A stretch of DNA of 64,000 nucleotides. It comes from Rhizophagus irregularis. Taxonomy: Eukaryota > Glomeromycota > Glomeromycetes > Glomerales > Glomeraceae. The notes below the pieces were generated by a model. That model made no database searches and was not told the DNA's origin. It saw nothing but the letters and a program-made list of their open reading frames with translations. A program made the translations under genes and the position numbers. Numbering within the stretch: the first letter of the stretch is position 1; every line of letters starts with the position of its first letter. Location of the stretch: the NCBI RefSeq assembly GCF_026210795.1, contig NC_089443.1, positions 248,001 through 312,000 of the forward strand, in the 5' to 3' direction. Below are positions 53,888 through 64,000 of this stretch, piece by piece.

Positions 53888-56800
53888 AAATGATAAATTG
53901 AATATCGTGGGGGTTTTTTTTTTAAAACAAAAAAAAATATAATGTGTAAAGGAAAAATTTACTGACAGTATGCATACACGCCTGTATTTTCATTACGTTA
54001 AAAAATAACATAAAATCAGATCTTTGCTTTTGATTTTCACATTGCCCCAAAAGATTTAAAGTTCGTCTGTTATAAATTGTACCAAAATAAAATTGGTACT
54101 GGCAAATTAATTAATTAAACTGAACATTTTTTAATAAATAGCGTTCGTTAAGTCATAACTTAAGAAGAAATTAATGATTTCTTAATAGATTGTGGACTAG
54201 ATACTTCTTAGAATCTCTACCCTCGTGATATTATCGGATCAAAAGCACAACAATTATCAGTTTCCGCCGATGTTCCTTCCAATATATAAGATCATTTAGA
54301 TAATACATCATCTAATGATGATATCAGAAAATAAAGAAAATGACAGGAATAGTCATAAATTGGATGATGATGGCGGAGGTGTAGATAATGGAGTTCATTC
54401 AATTGGAATAGTATTGATTTCATATTTATTTATTAATTATAATCATATGTTTACTGTTACCGAATATTCAAAGCAAAGATTTGCGCTACAGAGTCTACAA
54501 TTTATTTGAACGGTAAGATAATTTAAAATATTAAATAATTGGTTATTTTTATTTCATATTTTTCTTTTATAGAAGGATAATGAAGGAATTTGCGCATTTC
54601 TTTAGTGATAATGTACTTCAAAGTCGAACTAAATCACAACCTGGGTCTACAAATATTTTTCACTGTAGATTGAAAAATCTTTATATTCAATAGCTGACAT
54701 TCAATCTTATGTTGATAGAGGCCTGTAATATTTGGAGAACATCTAGTAAGTTTCGCTGATACATAAATTTCCAGTAACTTTCCGTTATATAACTCTAACA
54801 TATTCAGTAGAATTTATATAGTTACTGCATATATTTCAGGTTATTGTCTTGGTAGTAATAATTGGATTATTTATTGTAGAAGTTAAAAGGTAAGTTTACC
54901 ATTAATCAAAATTTGCTTCCATGGTACAAATATACATCCTTCGCCTTTCAATAAGTTGGTATTCAATCATTCTTAGCGACTTGCGTGATAAGGATTGAAA
55001 ACATTCTTATGGAAATTAGAAATTGTGTATGTTTGTACAGTACGATTAACGCAATTTAAGTTTAGTATGATTTATAATATTTTTTAATATTTTAATCAAT
55101 CAATTAAATTTATTAGTCAACGCTTAGGAAATGTTTTATTTCCTTATACGATGAATAGAATTATTTTTGATATATTAAATAGGTTTTTGAGTAACACCTA
55201 AGAGGCTATAGGATTACGTGATAGTCGTGATATCCCCCTTTATATAGTATCTCTTATAACTGAGAAATCCCTCAAATATTCTTTAGGGAGTGGTGTATTT
55301 ATTATTATTACAGTATGACAAAAAATTAAGAACCAGATGAAAATATTTTTTCTTTATGTCATTAGGATATTTACCGAGAGATAGCAAAAAATTGTAACTT
55401 GTCAAATAATCCTGACGCCTCATCAAGACATGATTGAGCAGTCGTTATTATACTATACACACATGAAAAATATCAGGAACATATGCGTTGTCTTTGCAAG
55501 TCAACCATTTATGTTAACTTTATTAGGAAATGGGAAATAATTCGAATATTTCAATAATATTTACAGGTTTAGTATAGTATAATAAGAATAAATTGACAAA
55601 GATCTTGATTGAACAATTGAAATTATTCTAATATACGTAAAAAAGAATGCTGAAATACTTGTTGCATCTTGCAATTTTTTCAATTAACCACACGAACAGT
55701 TATCCACAAAAAACACTGATCCAGGACATAAAAGAATAATTTGTTAATTTTTGCATAAAAGAAAAAAAAGGTTTAACAAAACTAATGAAAGGATTTCATC
55801 TTGATTATTGACTATGAAAATTTTTTTGCAAATTAATAATAATACAGTATGTAATATAAAATGGATTGATTTGAATGTTTATCTCCTAAACATCCAAATT
55901 GTTTTGTGGACTAGTTTTCAAGGTACCAATTAATCAATACTGATTGCAAAAGAATTTCAACTTTAAACGTTACGCCTATAAAGCCATCCAATTCGGAGAT
56001 TTCGATTTATTTTACTGTTTCTTAAAATAAAATAAATATAAAATGTAATTGTTAATAACATGAAGAAAAAAATCTCTAATAATTAACTTATTAATAAATT
56101 GTAAATTTTTTTTTTTTTTTTTTTTGAAAAAAAAAAAACTGTAACGCATCTTTATTACTGTATTAGGATTTAATAAATAAAGTAACCCAAATAACAAGAT
56201 ACTTAGAGCCGACCGTGCAAATCACGTGACAACCCTATAACAGAGTATATCGAACAAAAAGATAAATTAAATAAATACTTACTCCCTACCCTAGCTAAAA
56301 ATAAATTTAAAAGAGACCTAACTAAATTTGTTAAACTAATTTACGTAGGGAAAAAGGCCTATGCTATAACTAATATAGGTAATCCACAATGGTCTCACGG
56401 CTCTCACGCCTAAAATAAATATTCCACTTTTTCTCCCCTACAAAAAAAAAAATAAAAAAAAAAAAAAAGTTGGTATTCTAATCTATGAGTCTTTTATGAA
56501 AAAGGTGAAACAGGAAAAAGTGCGGAAAATTTTATAACGTGAAATCACGTGACTTAGATTCTTTTAGTCACAATTGTCCGTAATAAATTGTAAAATTTTC
56601 ATTTTTTAAGGTAACACAATTTTCTATCTGACCGTCCTTTACTATAGTATGTTAAAATAAGCTTTGTTTTATTTTTTATTTTATTCATCTTTAATTTCTC
56701 ATTCTAATCAATTTCCATTAAGTTCATCATTCTTTTAATATTATTCTCTTTTATTTACTTTCCTTTATTTTAATTTCTTTATAATTAATATCAATTTTTA

Positions 56801-58067
56801 AAACGGGAAAATAGTGAGAAATAAAAAATGAGAAGTAACAAATATTTTTATTATTATTGATGTTTTTTATTATAATATAAGACTTAGATCTCTTGTTTAA
56901 TATCAATGAATTTGGATGATTTCAATTATTAAAAATAAAATCGTGTATGTGACATTGTTATTTGTTGTGTTCCAAAATTAATTTAATCTCTTTTTCGATT
57001 GTTCAAATTTCAGAAATAATTCTTTACCTTGACAAAATATTTTGGGAAAATCAACAATCATACTTTCATCATGATTATTGATTGGTTCTCGTGATCGAGT
57101 TAATTGATCGATTATTTTGGTTAAGCCAATTTATTAAGCACATGATTGATTACACGTGATCAATTATACGTGATTGAACAAAAGTCCAACGCGATGAGAT
57201 GATTGAGATGGGTACTTTATATGATACCGTCATGAAAATGATCACTTTCCAAATTTGCTTTAACAAAAACTAAAAATAATTTTTTTTTAACGTAATAAAA
57301 AATGATATACCATTGATATCACTTTCAATATTAATTTTTTTGTAGATAATCCACAAAATTTTATAACAATTGAAATTTATCGTCATAAATAAAAGAAAAA
57401 TGATAATTACATTCCTTTAAATATATTAACTGAAAATTGAAAAACAAAAAAATTTATATACAAATATGAAAATTAAATAGTCACAAATTACATTTTTCTC
57501 GTGAGGAAAAAAAATGGAGGGTATTAAAACAGAAATAAATAAAATGTTATACGCTATTTACGCCATTAAGAGAATTTGATAACGTCAACAATTTATGAAG
57601 TCGTACTACTGAAGTATTGTATTCAAATTTATATTAGTAATTAGCATGTGTAATGTATTATTATTAAGCAGTTTATTAATAACAGTCCTAATCAAATTTT
57701 GTTTAGAAAATCTTCTTTCTATAGAATATATTAAATATTAAAGTATATATCCAAATAAATTCCCCGCACACGGCACATCACGAATAATATCAGCATTGCT
57801 GCATTGCTGCATTGGGAATTATCTAATATCCCATATCTTTCCCTTCATAATAATTACTGTATAAACTCTTTAGCCACTGATCTGTCATCGATCAATATCA
57901 CATGATTTTTTTTTATCGATATTCCGAATGAGTCAATTGTTATACGTCAAAAATCATAAAGTTATTACATAATAATGATGGATATATTCCATATGACTAA
58001 TCGTTAAAGTATATGACAATCATGAAAAAAAAATAAATCTCGCTTTTCTCCCGCGCTTTCTCAAACA
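53888..58067. other. Long gene-poor stretch
   Basis: Nothing I can call a gene. 54150-54340 (plus) has a broken frame with EEINDFLIDCGLDTS and IIGSKAQQLSVSADVPS, probably a decayed gene. 54340-54510 continues with an Asp/Gly-rich bit. 56215-56412 (plus) is a short frame with DNPITEYIEQKDKLNKYLL and YVGKKAYAITNIGNPQWSH that ends in a stop, perhaps a retroelement scrap. Homopolymer runs occur at 56105-56140 and 56445-56470. Confidence 0.35.
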
Positions 58068-59435
58068 ATGACACAAAAAAAATCAAATAAGAAAAAATCT
58101 TCAAGAGGTAAAGTTTTATTTTATTTATTTATAAAATATAGTATTGAACTTATTATCATCGATAAAAAAAAATAGTTGTCGAGGAAGATACTGATATCGG
58201 TATGGAAGTATCTACTCCAAAATTTGAAGAAATGTCTGAAGGAAAATCATCAACAGGTAAAAATAGTATATTTTATTTATAAACGACTTTTTTTTTTCTT
58301 TTCTTTTAGAAACAACTGCTAATTTTTATCAATAAAAGTAGTTTCAACAGATAGTGTTGAAACTGATGAAAATATTTCATCAAAATCAAAAAAGTCGTCC
58401 AAGAAGAAATCTTCAACAAAAGGTAGTTTATTATATTGTTCTGTTTAAAAGTCAATTTATAGCTCACTTTATGTTGGTCTTATGTTGGTATGTTTACAGA
58501 AAAGTCAAAACACTCATCTTCATCAAAGCAAACAGGTAAATAGATAAAAGTTTATATTATATTATATTTTTTTTTTTTAGAAGTAAACATCCTTTCATAA
58601 TTATATGTTAGGCAATTACTCATTTCAATTGACAAATAGATCCTATAGATGTTGGTAAAAGTACTGAAACCGTTTCATCAAAAAAATCAAAAAAGTCCAA
58701 GAAAAAATCCTCAAAAAGTAAATAAATCTTATTAATTTCATTTGATTAACACTCGTTATCAGTTAATAATTAATATCTACAGGTCCATCAAACGTTAAAG
58801 AAAATCCTGAAGAACCATCATTGACTGAAGTCCCAACTGTGGATTATACTTCATATATTGAAACTGTTGAAGAAATCGAAAAGTTGAATCGTAACGATCT
58901 TATTAACTATTTGAAGAATAAAAAAGAGTTAGACCTTGACAAACAAGATATTAATACAATCAAGAGTGCTAAATTTACAGGTCAAGTCCTCCTTGATTTA
59001 ACACAATATGATCTTGAAAAAATTGGATTAGCTCTTGGACCAGCTAAAGCAATTGTAGGGTTAATTAAAACGCTTAAGGGCGAAGAAGAGCAAGGTAAAC
59101 ATTACGAAGAGTTTGGCGAAAGCGTAAAACAATGCTAAATATATCCTGACTATATTGTTGTTTTTTTTTGTCATAACTCATAAGTAACAAGAAAGCGTAA
59201 GTATGAAGAACCACAAGTAGTTTTAAGTGACATCATAAAAATTGCAGTGAAAGAAGAATTCTCCCGACAAAAGTCTGAAATAGGAACAAAGTCAGCAAAA
59301 GTAGAAAATATTGACTACCCAACGGACTTACCCACTCCACTTTACAAGAGAGTGAAAGTTTCTGAAGAATTTATACCTAAAACAGATGATGAGGACAAGG
59401 TGGCAGAAATGAGTATCTATACCTCAACAGCTTAA
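58068..59435 (+). CDS. SAM-domain protein, seven exons
   Basis: Exons: 58068-58107, 58176-58256, 58339-58422, 58500-58535, 58640-58717, 58783-59094 and 59185-59435; 293 residues. All introns are phase 1 and GT-AG. The tiny early exons encode Lys/Ser-rich segments (KKSNKKKSS, SKSKKSSKKKSS, SKKSKKSKKKSS), likely disordered and possibly a nuclear-targeting tail. Exon 6 carries a sterile alpha motif domain (about residues 135-205), with NDLINYLK, LTQYDLEKIGLALG and IVGLIKTLKG. Exon 7 gives a charged tail with TRKRKYEEP. SAM domains mediate protein or RNA interactions. In exon 3 an upstream AG would bring in a stop, so I used the later acceptor. It converges with the Sel1-kinase gene. Confidence 0.8.
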
Positions 59436-59681
59436 AGTATTTTGTGAGAAATCAAAGTATTAGTATTTTGTATTGATGGTAATCTTTGCAATTTATAATT
59501 AGTTATAAGGAAAATAAAAAATATCATTTGGAAAATTACATTTAGCAAGAAAAAATTTTTTTAAGTTCATTTATAAATATAAATAATTCATTCTTTATTC
59601 ATAAATAAATATCAAGTGAATAAATAAATACTTATAGTATATATTATTTACATATATATTGTTAAATAAAAAATTTTTTTT
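59436..59681. other. Convergent intergenic spacer
   Basis: AT-rich 3' regions of two convergent genes. AATAAA-like signals are present on both strands. Confidence 0.4.
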
Positions 59682-61435
59682 TTAAAAAATAATATTATTA
59701 GAATAACAAACATCTTTTGCTGATGGATGATTATTTAAAGCAGCAATTTTTAAATATTCAGCACCTTGATTTTTATCTTGTTCAATACCATTACCACCAT
59801 TCCAATAAGCTTTTCCAATAATAAACATGGCAGCAGAATTTCCTGAATTAGCAGCCATTTTTAAATATTTTAGAGCTTTATCAGAATTTGCATCAACACC
59901 TTCACCTTTCCATAAACATATTCCATATCTTAATTGAGCAGAAGGATTTCCTTTATCAGCAGTTTCTTCAAATATACTTGCAGCAATTTTAAACTTTTCT
60001 TTTTTACTCAATTGCTGTAATTCAGGTATTTCTTCACCATGATAATAATAATAACCTACCATATATTTTGCCAAATCGTTATTAGTTGAATGATATTTAA
60101 AACTTTGCCATGCCAATTGTTTATTTCCATTTTTTGATTTATGTTCATGAATTGCATCATCAACAGAGAGAATTCTATTATAACGATAATAATCATTTAA
60201 AGTTGAAACTCTAACATTATTATATGGTAAGAAACCAGAATTTGGATCAACATAAGAAAGTGATATAGATTTAGCATTCGATAATTTTCTACTCAATTTA
60301 TATAAATCACGACAAATATCTGATATACTAATACGATATTCTGGTTCATATTCCATGGCTAAAAAAAAAAAATGAAAAGGGAAAGAAATTAATTTGATAA
60401 AAATTAAAATTATTGTAAATGAATTAAATATAAATTACCTCTAGATACAATATAAATCCATTCCATAGGTACTTCATATGAGAATGGTAAACGATATCTA
60501 TTTCTAATACGTGTTCTAATATTAACAAGGATTTCCGACCTATCAATATCGGAATGAGGTTTTTTCAATTCAGCAATTTCCCATAATAATGCTCCAACAC
60601 TACACAAATAATAACAATAATATAAATATATAAATATATATGTTTTTTCATGAATACATTATACATTATATATAAATAATACCTTACCTATATATTTCGC
60701 ATTTAGTATCATATTGAACCTTTTTCTTTTTCTCACAATTTTCTAATTTTTCTGGGGCCATATATCTTACATTTTCTAAATTATGAGAAATATTCCTTGT
60801 AATATCGGAAAATTTCCTACTTAGACCAAAATTTGCTAATTTAACTTTATTATTCCCATTTACTAAAACATTTGCCGATTGAACATTATGATGAAGAATC
60901 TAATATATATATTTATATAAAAGAACAAAAAAATTAAATAATCATAAAAAAAGAATATTATATTATATCATATTATATTATATTACATTATATTTAATTA
61001 TTATTATTTTTTTTTTTCACTTACTTTATGTTTATGAAGATAAGCAATACCACAACAAACATCCAAAGCTATTTTAATTTTTGTTTCCCAATTAATATTA
61101 TATCTAAATTTTGTATAATATTCATATAAATTTCCATTTTCCATCCATTCAGTAACTAAATAAAATTTATAATTATCTTGAGCAACACCAAAAAATTTTA
61201 TAATATGATCGGATTTTTTTAATTCTTTAAGATAATAAACTTGTCTTCTAATTTCAATTTGACATTCTTCTATAGGAGAAGAAGTAATATTATTTGAAAA
61301 TTCTTTAAAACAAAATTCTTTATAATTATTTAATAATCTTTTTTCAATTCTTTTTGAAGGACATTTTCTTGTTCTTATATATTGACAACCATTAAGTAAT
61401 GGTTCTTTTTCTTCCACGTCGATTAAATTTATCAT
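59682..61435 (-). CDS. Pseudokinase fused to Sel1 repeats
   Basis: Exons: 61435-61025, 60899-60688, 60599-60439 and 60358-59682; 486 residues. A kinase-like domain occupies about the first 280 residues: CFKEF with K44, HIIKFFGVAQD, WMENGNL, YMAPEKL, and VGALLWEIAELKKPHSD. The catalytic loop reads HHNVQSAN, with N142 instead of the catalytic Asp, and the DFG position reads NFG (N160), so it should not phosphorylate normally. The carboxyl half has Sel1-like repeats (AQLRYGICLWKGEG, AAMFIIGKAYWNGGNG). This architecture suggests a scaffold or regulated adaptor in signalling. Introns have phases 0, 2 and 1, unlike the single phase-0 intron of the other kinases, so it is a different subfamily. Confidence 0.85.
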
Positions 61436-62744
61436 TTTCTAAAAATAAATAATTTAAAAAAAAAATATTTTAATAATTTCGTTTTCAAAAAATCGGTGTC
61501 TGTCTATTAAATATATAATTTAAAAAAAAAACCGAATTACTGCGCATAAATAGTAAAGCTTTAATAATAATAATAAAAAAATCCTTTTTAGAAAAATTTA
61601 AGTTTTGGTTAATTCCGTAAAGAATTTTTTTTAATAAAATTAATATTCAAAAGGAACATTCTAGTCCGAAATAGATTAGTAATCAAGGTTGAAAAGTCTC
61701 CGTTTACGTGAGAAGATCTACAAATATAAATAAAAAGGGTAACAAAAGTACAAATGATTTTAGTTAGTTTTGTGTAAGCTTTTTTTGTGATCAACTTTCC
61801 GTAACAATTTTCCCTTTTGTTCGACATGAATGAACAATTGTAATGATCACACAAAAAAAAAATTGTTACTTGTTTATTTATTAATTAGATATATTTGATA
61901 AAGTTATTATATATTATATTATTTTGTTTAAATAATTATAATGAAAAAAAAAATTCTATTAAGAAAAAAAGAAAAAAAAGATTATATATAAATTATTATA
62001 TATTTAGTATGTAAATAGAACAAATATAATAAAAAAAAAATTCTATTAAGAAAAAAAGAAAAAAAAGATTTTACATAGTACATAAATTAATGAAATGTTC
62101 TTTTTTTTCTTAATAGAAATTTTTATTCATTATATGTACATAAAATAATATAAAGAACGAAAATTATGTATTGATAATCTCTTTATTTATTTTTTTTTTT
62201 TGAGTATTAAATTAATTATACAATTTAAAAAAGTGTTTCTTTTTTTTCTTTATTATTATTATATTTCCTATTAAATATAACAAGTTCATAATTAATTTTA
62301 TTATTTTGCATTTTATTTCCATATCGCTTTTTTAGCGGTGAAAAAAGTACGATATCAATATTGCGTCACAAAATTTTTAATACGATGATAATACGATGAT
62401 ACTAGAAACATTTTATTACAAATATAGTTAAGAATGTATACGTCATCTCCACTAAAATTAAAGTATTTACTATATTTAGTAATCTTATAAATCCTTGCGT
62501 AGATCTTAATTAGTCATTGTACAATCGATTAGGAATATGCGGAATTTTAATAACCGAGAGACTTCCAATATTGAAAACTGTATTAATTGCATTGATCACC
62601 GCAATACTTTCATATTATAATGATAGGTGATGTCGGTCTTCGGCCGATATCTCTATTCCCCATCCAATTAACTTCTATATTGGGTTATTGAGAGATGCAT
62701 TTGAAGTAATCAAGTTGTTTATCGGAGAACAAGTTCCGCACTTT
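61436..62744. other. AT-rich intergenic with short repeats
   Basis: No gene. TTCTATTAAGAAAAAAAGAA occurs twice in direct orientation (about 61955 and 62041) and once inverted (about 62100-62122). A ~20 bp GTCGGTCTTCGGCCGATATC segment near 62632-62652 is relatively GC-rich and palindromic. Confidence 0.4.
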
Positions 62745-63195
62745 TTTTTCAGAAATATAAAATTGTAACAAATTTTGCTAAACGTGCCGATTAAATGTTT
62801 CTTTAATTTCTATCTTACGATCCCCACTAAACTGTCATTCAAAACGTTCCATAAACACTTAAACTGAGGAAAATATCTCAACAATGTTTATTAATGCAGC
62901 GTATGCTTCAGGTGTATATTCTGGAATTTGTAGATGTTAACCTTAGCAATAGCAAAAGCAAAAGTTCTCATCACAACAAAAGGTGGCGTACTACCGATCA
63001 CTTCTATCACTTCTGTAACCAACATTCCAAAGCAGTAAATATTAGCTGTTTTAGTGAACTCACCACCGTCGTTAACTACTGATACAAGAAGCAAACATGG
63101 CGTTTTATCTGTAAAATTTTAATCTGCCACACCATTGTCAGAGTTAATTTCGTTCAAGATTTTACCATCGTGGAAACCTTGTAGCAGTAAGTATT
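62745..63195 (-). pseudogene. Kinase C-lobe relic
   Basis: On the minus strand several frames match the carboxyl half of the single-intron kinases: HDGKILNEINSDNG, FTDKTPCLL, FTKTANIYCFGMLVTEVI, PPFVV and IPEYTPEAYAALIN-like pieces. DFG and the APE region are lost, and stops and deletions are frequent. The amino-terminal half is absent. This is an old dead copy of the family. Confidence 0.75.
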
Positions 63196-64000
63196 TACTA
63201 TGAGCAAATACTTTCCTTAGAAAATCAGACTGACAAAAAATGAATGCTTAATTATTCATGTAAGGATTTGTTGCATTTATTATACAAAAAGCAGATTTTT
63301 TATCACACTGCACTTGTGAGTTGTGACTAATCAGAAATTGTAATCATCTATTATCTTGAGACCAAAGCCGACAATTACCTCCCCTATAGATATATGTTAT
63401 CGATTATACTATATATCAATTATGTCATATGTTTCCAACTAAAATGTAAACTAGCTATTGGTGAAGATAAACTTTTTTTTGCTTATTCATTAATTTATGG
63501 CTTCCATTTTTGTAGAACCATATAGATATTGTAAAGTCATTTCCATTGTTCATCTAACTTGATTGCATGACCACCATTTTGCTTTTTTTTAGTCTGATTA
63601 TGATATATTTTATCGAATGTACGACTTTACGAAATACATTCGTAAATTAATGAATAACAAGAGACCCATGGATATATTGATATATTACCCACTTTAAATT
63701 ATCAGGCCGTTAGCACGTGATTCTATTGTCCCGCAGTCATGTTCTGTATAGCTTTTTGTTAATTGATTTTTTTCCTGATAATTTCCTTATCATGTAGTAA
63801 TCCTATTAGATAATTGGGTAAATTTGTAAAATTATGTGACCTTAAATAACCAAACAACGAATAATAATTAATAGTTAAATAATAAAGAATATAAAATCTT
63901 TGGAGTAGAAAATGGTATCTAATCTAAAGAAAGCAAGTCAGTGGAAACATTAGTATCAATAAATTGTTAAAAAAATTGTAAATAACAGTTTTTCCTGAGA
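63196..64000. other. AT-rich terminal stretch
   Basis: I see no gene, repeat or element here. Confidence 0.4.

Noticed and set aside
58309-58338. Earlier acceptor for SAM-gene exon 3
   Set aside because: Using the AG near 58310 brings an in-frame TAA before the conserved Lys/Ser segment.
62894-63082. Plus-strand ORF opposite the kinase relic
   Set aside because: Antisense to recognisable kinase C-lobe remnants.

Overview
This looks like nuclear DNA of an arbuscular mycorrhizal fungus (Glomeromycotina, Rhizophagus-like). I infer this from the very AT-rich base composition, the 63-109 bp GT-AG introns, the expanded family of TKL-like kinases with a small CxxC...CxxC amino-terminal module, the Sel1-repeat and SAM-domain genes, and the density of hAT, LINE and MITE elements. 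It rests on family recognition from memory, not a database search. I see no rRNA, tRNA or CRISPR array.

Layout. 1-5.3 kb: tandem repeats, a doubtful small membrane ORF, an LTR-like primer-binding site, and a decayed hAT transposase split by a 1.5 kb non-autonomous DNA transposon. 6.5-35.3 kb: four related kinase genes on the minus strand (6.5, 15.7, 30.3 and 33.1 kb), each with one phase-0 intron at the same place. One looks intact, one is a likely pseudokinase (DFG changed to CFG) and two are broken. Their flanks are duplicated too. Between them lie a secreted-protein gene, a second 1.5 kb transposon nested in a Tourist-like MITE, a 1.2 kb hAT element with a relic BED finger, a ~170 bp satellite, and an apparently intact 8 kb LINE with perfect target-site duplications. 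38-39.6 kb: a GC-richer triple repeat and a second copy of the secreted-protein gene.

40.6-46.5 kb holds the most remarkable locus: a ten-exon kinase gene in which nine consecutive exons each encode the Cys-ribbon plus kinase N-lobe module. All exons are multiples of three and all introns are phase 0. A single last exon carries the only catalytic C-lobe. The first exon also begins with a transposase-like helix-turn-helix. Any N-lobe exon could be joined in frame to the C-lobe, so the locus could be a long multi-domain protein, a cassette-splicing system, or both.

46.5-54 kb: MITEs, a decayed BED/hAT transposase, a 20-repeat Sel1 protein, and a 1 kb element with ~100 bp inverted termini. 54-58 kb is mostly empty. 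58-61.4 kb: a seven-exon SAM-domain gene and a convergent four-exon pseudokinase-Sel1 gene. A last kinase relic lies at 62.7-63.2 kb.

Taken together, the window shows birth and death of signalling kinases inside a transposon-rich landscape. Exon coordinates were assigned by hand from splice motifs, reading frame and paralogue alignment.
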